From JBBQXH01 sp963710975 (GTDB taxonomy: Bacteria; Actinomycetota; Thermoleophilia; Gaiellales; Gaiellaceae), in the NCBI GenBank assembly GCA_963710975.1, contig CAVQCG010000003.1:620001-684000 (forward strand): a stretch of DNA of 64,000 nt, written 5' to 3'. A program made the translations under genes and the position numbers. The notes under the pieces were generated by a model, which saw nothing but the letters and a program-made list of their open reading frames with translations, searched no databases and was not told the origin of the DNA. Of this stretch, positions 26,247-35,787 are shown in pieces. Numbering within the stretch: the first letter of the stretch is position 1; each line of letters begins with the position of its first letter.

Positions 26247-27371
26247 TCACGTGCCGTAGCGCGAGCGACGTCCCTTTCCACCCAGCGGCCGGAGTGGCTC
26301 GAGGGCGTCGGCAACGGTAGCCTCGGAGCCGCCGAGAAGAACGGCGATCTCATGGAACCGCTGCTCGAGGGCCGCCTGGAGCGGGCCTCGGAGGCGCTCG
26401 AAGCGGTCGAGCGAGACCTCGAGTCGCTTCCCTGCGAAGCGTGACCCCCAGGCGGCGACTGCTTGCCCGCCGGCGAGGACGACACCGAGCCCGTTCCCCA
26501 TGTCGTCGTACAGCCTGTCCACGTGCTCTGAACTGGCAAAGCGTCCCCGTCCGTCGGCCGCGTAGCCCATCGTGTATGCGTCCCACACGGGAAGCACGTC
26601 AAGGCTGTCCCGGGGAAGGGGCTCGATCGCGGCGAACTCGTCTGCCTCCTCCTCGAGGAGCAGCAGCCCGTCACCGACGTCGACGGTCGGTATGTCCGCC
26701 AGGATCGATCGCGCGCTCCCGACAGGGAGAGCCGCCCACCAGCCGAAGTCCTCTACTCGAGCGGGCCCGAAGGCTGCGAGGTAGGAGTGAGCGAGCCACC
26801 GGATGGCCCGGTCGCGATCGACTTCTGCGAAGGGCTCCCCGCGCCATGCCTCGGTCGAGACGTACGTGAGGCTGTTCGATCGTAGGCTACCGGAGCCGAC
26901 ACGAAGCAGCAGGCCGTCGAGCGCGAGGATCCGAAGTACGGTGCCGGCGTTCTCGCCGAGGCCGGTCGCTTCCCGCACCTGCGCGACCGTGACCGGGACC
27001 GTCGCAAAGGCGAGCACGCGCTCGCGAATCTCGTCATACGACTCCTCGGAGATCCCGGCAACCCGGAACCGTCGGCGCCGCTCGGCGGCTGGAATCTGTG
27101 TCGCAGCGACGAGGAGCGAGGCCGTTTGGGCCGGAACGAGGTGGATCGACCCCCGCATCGCCGGAATCCTGAGCGCCGCCCGACTCTCTTCGAGGGCGCG
27201 GAACGAGACGGGCTCGATGCTCGTCACGCGCGCGGCAAGCGAGAGCGGGGCGCTCGGGTGAGAGCTGTAGACGGCGACCACGCGCTCGAGCGCTGAGGCC
27301 ACATCGTTGCTCTGCGCTCCCGAGAGCAGCTGGCGTCGGCAGGACCAGGAGCTGACGAGCTCAGGCTTCAG
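26247..27371 (-). CDS. Winged-helix DNA-binding domain protein (HTH_42/AlkZ-like)
   Basis: About 374 residues in the family of winged-helix proteins related to AlkZ/YcaQ DNA glycosylases (AALRIPAMRGSIHLVPAQ, PVTVAQVREATGLGENAGTV, GRGRFASSEHVDRLYDDMGN). Actinobacterial members are of unknown function. The AlkZ branch excises interstrand crosslink lesions. The conserved N-terminus begins right at the yceH stop, where no ATG, GTG or TTG is available. CTG at 27371 overlaps the upstream TGA and is the best candidate, so the start is uncertain. It is probably translated with yceH. Confidence 0.65.
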   Translation of the reverse strand: MKPELVSSWSCRRQLLSGAQSNDVASALERVVAVYSSHPSAPLSLAARVTSIEPVSFRALEESRAALRIPAMRGSIHLVPAQTASLLVAATQIPAAERRRRFRVAGISEESYDEIRERVLAFATVPVTVAQVREATGLGENAGTVLRILALDGLLLRVGSGSLRSNSLTYVSTEAWRGEPFAEVDRDRAIRWLAHSYLAAFGPARVEDFGWWAALPVGSARSILADIPTVDVGDGLLLLEEEADEFAAIEPLPRDSLDVLPVWDAYTMGYAADGRGRFASSEHVDRLYDDMGNGLGVVLAGGQAVAAWGSRFAGKRLEVSLDRFERLRGPLQAALEQRFHEIAVLLGGSEATVADALEPLRPLGGKGRRSRYGT

Positions 27372-27988
27372 AGGCGAGCCTCGAGGTCGTCGAGGAGCGC
27401 CTGCAGGCCGTCGAGGATCCGCCGGAGGCCGGCGATCTCGGCAGGGAGTGAGTCGGTGCCGCCCGCGGCAATGCCCGCCAGATCGACGGGTGACGTCCGC
27501 TGAGCTCCGAGCGTGTGCGACCAACGATCCTCTCGCTGACGAGATTGCCGCGGACTCAACGTGACGAGTGGCGGCTCACGGTCGGCGAGGCGCCCAAGAG
27601 TGGCTTCGACCTCCTCGAGCGAGACGAACGGGTGTTGGCGCTCGCCGCGCGTCCGGACTTCACCCGATGTCTGCGGGCCACGGAGCATCAGCACCGAAAG
27701 CGCAGCGAGCTCCGGAGCGTCGAGCCCGAGGGCAGAGTCGAGCAGGTGAGAGTGCTTGTAGGCGCGGCTGCCCTCTCCGCGCGCAGTTCGTACCAGACCT
27801 CGTTCGCGAAGCGAGATGAGGGTCTCCGTGACGGTGCTCTCCGTGTAGTCGACGACTGGCTCGCGGCTGGTGCGCTGATTGCAGGCGGCTCGCAGGCTGT
27901 TGGTGGTGAGGGGGTAGCCGTCCGGAGTGGTCGACTGCTTCTCGACAAGGCACCCGAGCACGCGGATCTCTTCAGGGGTCAGGTTCAT
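27368..27988 (-). CDS. YceH/DUF480 family protein
   Basis: A 206-residue protein with the DUF480 signature: LTPEEIRVLGCLVEKQSTTP, YPLTTNSLRAACNQRTSREP and VTETLISLRERGLVRT. The fold comprises two winged helices, but the cellular role is not established. The C-terminus has a short coiled-coil-like segment (RILDGLQALLDDLEARL). Its stop overlaps the proposed start of the winged-helix gene downstream. It is divergent from the cyclic-nucleotide-binding protein, with about 86 bases between the two starts. Confidence 0.82.
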   Translation of the reverse strand: MNLTPEEIRVLGCLVEKQSTTPDGYPLTTNSLRAACNQRTSREPVVDYTESTVTETLISLRERGLVRTARGEGSRAYKHSHLLDSALGLDAPELAALSVLMLRGPQTSGEVRTRGERQHPFVSLEEVEATLGRLADREPPLVTLSPRQSRQREDRWSHTLGAQRTSPVDLAGIAAGGTDSLPAEIAGLRRILDGLQALLDDLEARL

Positions 27989-28074
27989 CCGTGGCGGCTG
28001 ATCGGACAGATCGTAACGCCAGGACGGCGCGTGTCGAGAGCGATAGAGTCGGGCCAACGGACGAGGAGGGGCGC

Positions 28075-28563
28075 ATGGCGGTTCCACAGGCGGGCGTCGA
28101 GATAAGCAAGGCGCTCTCGACTCCGGGGTCGCGGAAATCCGGAGCGATGTGGGCGGGCGTGCTCGAGGACGCGCCCCTGTTCGCCGGCGTCCCGAAGCGG
28201 CATGTCCGGAAGATCGCCGCTCTGACCAGGGAGGCTCGTTTCGGGAAGGGAACGGCGATCGTCACGGCCGGGGAGCCGGGGAACGACTTCTTCATCGTGC
28301 TCGACGGTGTCGCATCCGTCCTTCGCCCGGACGGGTTGCGCCCGATCGAAATCGGGCCGGGATCGTGCTTCGGCGAGATGTCTCTGATCGATGGAGGCGA
28401 GCGAACCGCGACCGTCGTCGCGACGAGCGACGTTCTCTGTCTCCGGCTGTCCCGTGCACCCTTTCAGAAGATGCTGAAGAACGAGCCTGCAATCGCCCTC
28501 GCGCTCCTGCAGGAGTTCGCGGGACGGATTCGCGAGCTTCAGGCGCGAGCTCATCTGACGTAG
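28075..28563 (+). CDS. Cyclic nucleotide-binding domain protein (no HTH)
   Basis: A 162-residue protein with one cNMP-binding beta-barrel: APLFAGVPKRHVRKIAAL, GDFFIVLDG-type segment, CFGEMSLIDGGERTATVVA. The phosphate-binding cassette reads FGEMSLIDGGERTA, close to the cAMP-binding consensus FGE(x)ALL(x)xxxRxA. No DNA-binding domain follows, so it is a stand-alone sensor rather than a CRP factor. Two class III cyclases in this window could make its ligand. GAGGAGGGG precedes the ATG. The TAG stop is the first triplet of a large palindrome. Confidence 0.8.
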   Translation: MAVPQAGVEISKALSTPGSRKSGAMWAGVLEDAPLFAGVPKRHVRKIAALTREARFGKGTAIVTAGEPGNDFFIVLDGVASVLRPDGLRPIEIGPGSCFGEMSLIDGGERTATVVATSDVLCLRLSRAPFQKMLKNEPAIALALLQEFAGRIRELQARAHLT

Positions 28564-28738
28564 CAAGGCGCGAAGTGCCGCGCAGCGGACGCGCGGACGC
28601 CGGCCGCGAAGGTTCGTCAGCCGGCGCGGAGGCCGGCGACACCGAGGCGCCGGCTGGTATACGCCGGCTCCCGCCGGCTGAACCTTCGCGGCCTGGCACC
28701 TCCGGCGCGGCCGCTGCGCGGCGCTCCGCGCCTTGCTA
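28561..28738. repeat. 178-bp extended palindrome between convergent genes
   Basis: The outer arms are TAGCAAGGCGCG-N5-CCGCGCAGCGG (28561-28588) and the exact complement with a 5-base mismatch (28711-28738). Inner arms are near 28601-28625 (GGCCGCGAAGGTT ... CAGCCGGCG) and about 28671-28692 (CGCCGGCTG-AACCTTCGCGGCC). The terminal TAG of each arm is the stop codon of the gene reading into it. It shares CGCGCAGCGG and GGCCGCGAAGG with the repeat at 13679. It may be a bidirectional terminator, a MITE-like element or a REP-type repeat. Confidence 0.7.
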
Positions 28739-31322
28739 GGCCCCCGCCGCCAGCTTCGGGTTGAAGCCTGCGAGGGGAATGCCGGTCGCCTCGGCAGTCG
28801 TCACCGAGATCGCGCGGAGGTCTTCGGGCTCGAGGTTGTGGATATCGGTCTTGCCGGTGCAGCGCGGCATGATCGAGGCCTCGGCCCGGAGGGCACCGAG
28901 AAACAGCTCGGCTCGTTCGTTTCGCTCGTCCTGGCTCACGTCGCCGTAGAAGGAGACCGAGTCGGCCTCGATCCGGCCGCCGACGGCGAGCGCGAGCGAC
29001 ATGCCGAAGACGACCGCGTTCGCTCCGAGCCCGATCAGCTTCGCCGCATCGGTCCCGGAACGCGCACCCCCGAAGTAGAGGAGCGTCAGGTCTTCCTCAC
29101 GGTTCATGCCGCGCATGATGTGTATCGCGTCGCGCAGGACGGTGAGATCGGGTGCCCCGGTCAGCTCCGGCCAGCCGTCGGCGATTCCCGGGCTCGCCTC
29201 GAGCAGCAGGAGGTCGTAGCCGCGCTCGAGCGCGAACGGAATGGCGTCGGGGAGCTCTGCAGCGGCGAGCGGCGATGCCGAGCAGCTGGTGACCGTGCTG
29301 GCGCTCGAGGGCGGTCGGCGAGAAGCCGTCGCGAAACGCAGTGATCAGGGCGTGAGCCTCCGCGGTCGGCGCGTCCTCGCCGTCGACGACGATCTGGAGC
29401 CAGGGCTCGCCGTGGCCGAGCGGGCGGCGTCCGACGTATGCGAGCCCCTGGGCCTCGACGCCGTGAGCGACCGCGGCGCGCACCTCGGGGGGTGCGTCGT
29501 CGAAACCGGCGGCGAGAAACGGCGCCCGCAGCTCCAGCTCCGGGCCGATGGGGGTGGCGACCCGGCACGCGTCGCGATACGGATCGATGACGAGCCGGGA
29601 GAGGTTGGCCGGCAGGAAGACGATGTCGTCGAGCGACGGCACCTGCGGGTTGAAATGAGCCTGGTGCGAGACGGTGAGGCGCCGGGTGAAGACGGCTCGC
29701 TGCTTGCGGGCGTCCTCGGGCTTCGTCCGGGCCATCACGAAGATGTCCTCGCGCGTCCGCACGTTGTAGTCGGCCGAGCCGGTCTCGGCGTCGCAGCGGT
29801 AGCAGCGGGCGGCCTCGCGCTTGGCGGTCTCGTCGTCGTAGGTCGACTCGATCTCGGGGAACGCGACCGGGTTGGCGCCGAGCCCGTGGAACTCCTGGTT
29901 CTCGCGCGCGAACACCTCCCAGAGCGCGTCCTGCGCGACGGGTACGCGCCGGGTCTTGTAGGGCGTCCGGTACGGGAGCGGATTCGCGTTGCCTTCGAGG
30001 AAGTGCTTGACGTAGTAGGCAGCGCGGTGGCCGTGATACATGGCGTTGACGATCGTCGACGGTCCGAACGCGGCGTCGCCTGCGGCAAAGACCTTCGGAT
30101 CGGCTGTACGCATCGAGTCCCAGTCGGTGCGGATCTTCTCGCCGGCCATGAGCCCGAGCGAGTCCAGGTGCTCGGATTCAGCCTTCTGGCCGGTCGCCAG
30201 GATCACGAGCCCGCACTCGAACGTCGTGCTCGGAGTCCGGGACGTCGACGGCGATCCGCCGGCCATCCTCGCCGGGCTCGCCGAGCTTCGTCTCGACGCA
30301 GCGAACGACGAACTCGCCGTCGATCTCGAAGGCGCCGACCGGCTGGGTGTTGTAGAGGATCTCGATGCCTTCCTCGATCGCGCCCTTCGAGCTCGTCCTT
30401 GCGGGCGGGAATCTCGTCGGGCCCGCTCCGGTAGACGACCTTCACGTCCTTGCAGCCGGGAAGCCGTCGTGCGCGACGCGGCAGGCGTCCATCGCCACGT
30501 CGCCCGCGCCGACGACGATGACGCGCTCCGGCATCTCGGGCCGCTCGCCGCCGTTGACTCGCCGCAGGAACTCGACGCCGTCCTCGACTCGGGGATCGGA
30601 CGCGTTCTCCATCCGCAGGCCCTTTGCCCACCAGGCGCCGATCGTCAGGAGCGACGGCGTCGTGCCGCTCTTCAGCTCGTCGAGCGTCACGTCGGCGCCG
30701 AGCGCCGTGTTCAGGTGCACCGTGATCCCGGGGCAGCGTGCGAGCATGCGGTCGATGTCCTCCTCGAAGACCTCGGGCGGGCAGCGGAACGCCGGGATGC
30801 CCCAGGTCATGTAGCCGCCGAGCATCTCCGTCATCTCGTAGACGTGAACGGCATAGCCCGCTTCTGCGAGATCCTGCGCTGCCGTCAGGCCTGCCGGCCC
30901 GCCGCCGACGATGCCGACGGTCTGCGTCTTCGGTCACCGGGACCGGCGGTGGGTCGATAGCTGGCGCCCAGCTTGTCCATCACGAAGCGCTTCAGGTTGC
31001 GGATGGCGAGCGGCCCGTCGGAGTCGGCGCGGCGGCATGCCGGCTCGCACGGAGCGTCGCAAACCCGGCCGCAGACCGAGGAGAACGGGTTCGTCGCCGT
31101 GATCGCCTCGAACGCCTCCTCGATCTTTCCCTCCCAGATGTACGCGATGTACGACGGGGCATCGGTGCCGATCGGGCAAGCGACCTGGCACGGAGCGGGG
31201 ACGAAGTGGGTGTCCGGGACGTCGTCCTGGGATGCGAGCTCCGGCGGAACCGGCGGCGTCACGACTCGCTCGGAGCCGTAGACGTCGGGCTCTGGTGGGA
31301 CGGTGAAGGCGGGGTCGGTCAC
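28736..31322 (-). CDS. GltD-like NADPH/FAD subunit fused to a partial FMN glutamate-synthase domain (several frameshifts)
   Basis: GTG 31322 overlaps the glxD stop (GTGA). The N-terminal half is a glutamate synthase beta-type protein. It has a Cys cluster (CQVACPIG, then VCGRVCDAPCEPACRR), the FAD motif GIVGGGPAGLTAAQDLAEAG, the NADPH motif VIVVGAGDVAMDACRVA and a final FAD segment (FAAGDAAFGPSTIVNA). Instead of ending there it continues about 340 residues with pieces of the FMN/glutamate-synthase fold (PSLDDIVFLPANLSRLVIDP ... LLYFGGARSGTDAAKLIGLG). Total is about 860 residues. Frameshifts lie near 30928, 30455, 30390, 30220 and 29265. The beta half passes electrons from NAD(P)H to GlxD-type subunits. 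The role of the extra domain is unknown. Confidence 0.7.
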
Positions 31323-32590
31323 CGGATCCCGGCTTTCACTCGGCCGGGGTCGCTTCGTATCTCCGGCGCATACTCGAGGCGTGTGATCGCCGCGGCCTCC
31401 GGGGTCAGCGCGACCAGGTCGTCGCGGGAGAGCTCGTACACCGACGAGTAGCCGTGCGCGTGCACGACCGACGCGAGCTGCCAGCGCACCGACTCGAGGA
31501 AGCGGTGGATGTTCCAGCTCTCGACGGTCGATGTCGTAGCGCTTCTCGTGCTCGGGGTCCTGGGTTGCGATCCCGACGACGCACTGCCCGACGTGGCACT
31601 GCAGGCACGCGATGCAGCCGCCGGCGATGATCGCCGACGTTCCCATGGCGACGCCGTGCGCACCGAGCGCGATCGCCTTGGCGGTGTCGATCCCGTCCTT
31701 GACGCCGCCCATGAGCAGAATCGGCATACCGGTCGCCTCGATCTCCTCGAGCGCGTCGAGCGCCTCCATGATCGCCGAGAGCGTCGGGATGCCCACGTAC
31801 TCGAGCACCTCGTTGCCGGCGGCGCCCGTCGAGCCCTGCAGGCCGTCGAGGCAGACGTAGTCGAAGCCGTCCTTGTAGGCGATCTTGATGTCGTCGCGGA
31901 TCCGGCCGGCTCCGAGCTTCACCGACACCGGCTTCGTCCAGCCCGTCGCCTCACGGAACTCCTCGACCTTGATCACGAGGTCGTCGGCGCCGAGCACGTC
32001 AGGATGGCGCGACGGCGAGCGAAGGTCGATGCCGGCCGGGATGCCGCGCAGTCGCGCGATGTCCTCCGTCACCTTCTTCGCCATCAGCTGCCCGCCGAGG
32101 CCGGGCTTCGCGCCCTGCGAGATGTAGATCTCGACGCCGTCGGCCTGACGCATCGCGTGGACGTTCCAGCCGAGGCGGCCGCCGAGACACTGCACGACCA
32201 CTCGCTTCGCGGCCTCGCGAACCTCAGGGATGAGTGCCGCCTTCGCCCGAGTTGTCGCAGATATCGGAGAGCGCCGAGGCGTTGGCGAGGGCGATCTTCG
32301 TCGACTTCGAGAGCGCCCCGTAGCTCATCGGCGCGATCATGACCGGCATCGACAGGTCGATCGGGGTCGCGCCGAAGCGGCCGCCGACGGAGGTCGCGAG
32401 CTCGACCTGCGAGACGACATCGGGGTCCGGCGTCGACCTCGGCGAAGTCGTTCTTGAACGCGATGTCGTTGAGAGTGCGGGAGGGGCCGGGCGGCGCCGT
32501 AGCCGCGGATCCGGTAGCGGCCGATCTGCGCCTTGACGGAGATGTCCTCCTGCACCTTGGCGTTCCAGTAGTCGCGTCCGCTCGGAGCCT
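31319..32590 (-). CDS. glxD: GlxD/MgsC-like FMN-binding glutamate synthase subunit (frameshifted)
   Basis: Reassembled across frameshifts (about 32495, 32425, 32228 and 31535), the protein starts DYWNAKVQEDISVKAQIGR and contains MIAPMSYGALSKSTKIAL, EIYISQGAKPGLGGQLM and PVSVKLGAGRIRDDIKIAYK. It also has LLMGGVKDGIDTAKAIALGA and the 3Fe-4S ligands CLQCHVGQCVVGIATQDP. This is the FMN/FeS domain of glutamate synthase as a separate subunit, as in GlxD or MgsC of N-methylglutamate synthase. It transfers the amino or methylamino group to 2-oxoglutarate. No ATG, GTG or TTG is visible at its N-terminus, so the 5' end given is approximate. Confidence 0.72.
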
Positions 32591-33283
32591 GCGAAGAACG
32601 GGATGACCCGGACGCGGGGCTCGGTGCGCGGGTAGTGGAGATTCTTGCCGGCGTTGACGATCTTCTGCAGCTTCCCGTGGAACGGCATCTCGTAGCGGTC
32701 GAGGAATGCGAGTACGTCCTCCTCCTCGGCGGCCTCGAGCTCGACCTGCTCGGCATCGGTGCCGACGCGTCCCGAGCTTGCCGCCGACGTAGATCGTGCC
32801 GCCGTGGATGTCCTGGCCGACCTTCTCGCCGGAATCGCCGCAGATGACGAGGCGGCCGCCATACATCATGTAGCCGGCCATGAAGTTGGCGTTTCCGCCG
32901 CAGCAGAGCGTGCCTTCCTTCATGACCTGCCCGGCCCGCGAGCCGATGTTGCCGTGGACGACGACGTCGGCACCGCGGATCGCGACGCCGGCGATCGCGC
33001 CGGCGTTTCCGCGGACGACGACCGAGCCGCCGGTAGCATGTTGTCGGCGAGGCCCCAGCCGACGTTGCCGTCGACCTCGAACCGCGGGTCCGTCCGTCAG
33101 GCCCGCGCAGAAATAGCCGGCCGAGCCGCGGACGCGTACCTTGATCGGAGCGGTCAGGCCGACGCCGATGTGGTGGCGTGCGTCGGGATTGAGGACGTCG
33201 ACGTCCTCGCCCTGCTCCCCGTACTCGAGCAGGAGCCGGTTCGCCTCGGTGACGGGAGTCTGCGCTAGGTCGATCGTCGCCAT
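32591..33283 (-). CDS. glxC: GlxC/MgsB-like GXGXG-domain glutamate synthase subunit (frameshifted)
   Basis: ATG 33283 lies 19 bases inside the glxB end. The sequence (HHIGVGLTAPIKVRVRGSAG, VVVRGNAGAIAGVAIRGADV, VVHGNIGSRAGQVMKEGTLC, GGRLVICGDSGEKVGQD) is a run of GXGXG beta-helix repeats. This is the C-terminal domain of glutamate synthase alpha, found as a free subunit in GlxC/MgsB. Frameshifts lie near 33095, 33040 and 32775. The tail (VNAGKNLHYPRTEPR) runs without a clear stop into the GlxD module, so the two may be one polypeptide. About 230 residues. Confidence 0.7.
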
Positions 33284-34181
33284 GTGCGGAACGTGCCGGG
33301 CGCGGGCTCCATCGTGTCGAGCGACTTGCCCGGGAAGAGACGGTTCAGCGAGACCTCCTCCGAGGCGATGGCGACGAGGTCGTCGTCCTCGAACATGACC
33401 ATCGGCTTGGCGGCGAGATGGTCCTTCGCGTAGCCGATCTCGTCCTTCGTCGAGACGAGGAAGGAGAAGGTGCCGTCGAGGTCGCGGATCGACGTCTCGA
33501 GCGCCTCCGCGAGCGGGATGCCCTGGTCGAGCTTGTCGGCCAGGTAGACGGCGATCAGCTCGCAGTCGTTGTCCGTGTTGAACTCGAAGCCGCGCTTCTC
33601 GAGCCGCCGGCGCATCTTCCAGTAGTTCGTGATCTGGCCGTTGTGGACGATGGCGACGTCGGCGAAGCCCGTTGCCCAGAACGGGTGCGACGCCTCCGGC
33701 GTGACGTCGGACTCGGTGGCGAGCCGCACATGGCCGATGCCGTGCGTGCCCGTGAAGCCGGCCACGTGGTAGGCGTCGGTCGACATCGTGCGCGCCGCCG
33801 ATGTCCTTGATGATGTCGAGGCTCTCGCCGATCGAGCACACCTTGGCCGCATGCTCCATTGCGTAGGAGAACGACTGGAGGTCGCCGTCGAACCGAACGG
33901 TGAATCGCTCGGTCGAGCCGATCGCGCTCCTCCTCGAGGATCTCCGCGTCGAACTCCGCGAGCTTGGCGCGGATCCGCGCGACGGTCTCTTCGGCCTGCT
34001 CCCCCTCACCGACGAAGAAGCGCAGGCGAAGCTCGTTGTCACCGTTCGATTCGTGGTAGAGGGCGAACCCGGTCGAGTCGGGCCCGCGGTGCTGGCAGCC
34101 GTCGAGCATCGTGATCAGGTCGCGGCCGAGCGCCAGGTCGAGATCGGTGTCCTTGTAGAGAATTCCGGCGATTCCGCACAT
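33265..34181 (-). CDS. glxB: GlxB/MgsA-like class II glutamine amidotransferase subunit (two frameshifts)
   Basis: The protein begins MCGIAGILY, so Cys2 is available as the Ntn nucleophile. CQHRGPDSTGFALY, GHVRLATESDVTPEASHPFW, VHNGQITNYWKMR and FNTDNDCELIAVYL are standard class II amidotransferase landmarks. Length is about 305 residues, as in GlxB/MgsA. Frameshifts near 33905 and 33785 interrupt it. It would release ammonia from glutamine, or methylamine from gamma-glutamylmethylamide if this is an N-methylglutamate synthase, for transfer to the FMN subunit. A 168-base AT-rich gap separates it from glnT, suggesting its own promoter. Confidence 0.78.
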
Positions 34182-34349
34182 GGGTCAGTCTCCTCGAGTG
34201 CGCTGTCATCATCGACCATACCGATTGCCGACGGAGCTCATGTCGTATCAGCCCTCAATGGTAGACCTTTGCAGGGATTTTCACGGCAGAGACGCGCACA
34301 CGATTCGCACGGCGCGTATGTCATATATCTCCATAATACGCTGCTCGAG
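34182..34349 (-). promoter_or_regulatory. AT-rich intergenic region upstream of glxB
   Basis: A 168-base gap on the coding strand between glnT and glxB contains the most AT-rich stretch of the cluster (about 34310-34340, with TATTATGGAGATATATGACA on the minus strand). It ends in GAGGAGACTGACCC before the glxB ATG. It probably holds a promoter for the glxBCD genes. I could not assign exact -35/-10 boxes. Confidence 0.4.
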
Positions 34350-35699
34350 CTAGAAGCGCGTCAGGTACTCGTTGATCTCCCAGGGCGTCACCTGCTCGTG
34401 GTACCGAGCCCACTCGTCGCGCTTCACCTTGACGAAGTAGTCGACGTAGTCCTCGTCGCGCCCTCTTCCGAGCGCCGCGCGCAGAACGTCGCAGCGCTCG
34501 AGCTCGTGCGTCGCCTCGAGCAGGTTCACGGGGAGCGTCTCGAGCCCCCGGCCCCGAAGCTCCTCGTACGACATCGTGTAGAGGTTCTCGGAGTTCGGCT
34601 CGCCCGCCTCGCGCCCGCTCGCGACACCGTCGAGCCCGGCGGCAAGGACGGCCGCGGCTGCCAGGTACGGGTTGCAGGAGCCGTCGATGGTCCGGTCCTC
34701 GATGCGCCCAGGCCCAGGGATACGAAGCATCTGCGTGCGGTTGTTGTAGCCGTAGGAGATCCATACCGGCGACCAGGTCGCGCCGCTCGTCGTCGTCCCC
34801 AGCTTGAGCCGCTTGTACGAGTTGACCGTGGGCGCGGTGATCGCGCTGTACGCACGGGCGTGTGCCTTGAGGCCTCCGATGAAGTGGTACGCGGTCTCCG
34901 AGAGGCCGAGCCCGCGCGGGTCGGCCTCGTCGAGCAGGACGTTCTGCCCATCCTTCCAGAGCGACATGTGGAAGTGGCAGCCGTTCCCCGTCAGATTCGA
35001 GAACGGCTTCGGCATGAACGTCGCGATCATGCCGCGCTGCTCGGCGAGGGTGTGGACCATGTAGCGGAAGAAGATCGCCCGGTCGCAGGTCGTCAACGCG
35101 TCGTCGTAGGTGAAGTTCTGCTCGAACTGACCGTTCGCGTCCTCGTGGTCGTTCGCGTAGTTCCCCCACCCGAGGTCGTTGCAGTACTGCGAGACGGTCG
35201 TCAGGAAGTCGTACTGGCGCGTCAGGCCGGTGATGTCGTAGCAGGGCTTCTCGAGCGTGTCGAGCTTGTCGGCGATCTCGATCGACCCGTCCTCGTTTCG
35301 GTTGACGAGGAAGTACTCGAGCTCGATCCCCATCTTGAACTCGTACCCCTGCTCCTTCGCCTTCGCGAGCACCCGTCGCAGAATCGTGCGTGGGCAGTAC
35401 GGCCACTCCTCGCCCTCGACGGTCACGTCGCAGGCGAAGCGGGCGAGGTTCGGTTGCCAGGGGACGGGCGTGAAGGAATCGAGGTCCGGCATCGCGGCGA
35501 TGTCGGGGTCGGCCGGCACCTGCCCGATCTCGCCGGCGGCGAACCCGGCGAACCCGGCCCCTTCGGAGACGAGATCGTCGAGGTTCGCGGCAGGGATCAG
35601 CTTCGCGCTCTGCCGGGCGTACATGTCCACGAACTGCGCGAAGTAGAACTCGATGCCGCGCTCCTCTTGGACGCGGCGGATCTCCTCGAGCGACGGCAT
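34350..35699 (-). CDS. glnT: GlnT-type glutamine synthetase homologue / gamma-glutamylmethylamide synthetase candidate
   Basis: An intact 449-residue glutamine-synthetase-fold enzyme of the GlnT/GmaS branch. It has GAGFAGFAAGEIG, EKPCYD, NDHEDANGQFEQNFTYDD, ATFMPKPFSNLTGNGCHFHM, TVNSYKRL, TTSGATWSPVW and IPGPGRIEDRTIDGSCNPYL. The length matches characterised gamma-glutamylmethylamide synthetase (about 444 residues). It ligates ammonia or methylamine to glutamate with ATP. Position directly upstream of glxBCD, in a window with Sox/Mgd-like genes, favours the methylamine role. Sequence alone cannot exclude ordinary glutamine synthesis. AGAAGGAGG precedes the ATG. Confidence 0.83.
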   Translation of the reverse strand: MPSLEEIRRVQEERGIEFYFAQFVDMYARQSAKLIPAANLDDLVSEGAGFAGFAAGEIGQVPADPDIAAMPDLDSFTPVPWQPNLARFACDVTVEGEEWPYCPRTILRRVLAKAKEQGYEFKMGIELEYFLVNRNEDGSIEIADKLDTLEKPCYDITGLTRQYDFLTTVSQYCNDLGWGNYANDHEDANGQFEQNFTYDDALTTCDRAIFFRYMVHTLAEQRGMIATFMPKPFSNLTGNGCHFHMSLWKDGQNVLLDEADPRGLGLSETAYHFIGGLKAHARAYSAITAPTVNSYKRLKLGTTTSGATWSPVWISYGYNNRTQMLRIPGPGRIEDRTIDGSCNPYLAAAAVLAAGLDGVASGREAGEPNSENLYTMSYEELRGRGLETLPVNLLEATHELERCDVLRAALGRGRDEDYVDYFVKVKRDEWARYHEQVTPWEINEYLTRF

Positions 35700-35787
35700 G
35701 CGTCCTCCTTCTCTTGCGGGTGCAGCGAAATCTACGAGTGTGTGTGCGGCGGCGCGATGGCGGATTCCTCCACGCTCGGCAAGCGCC

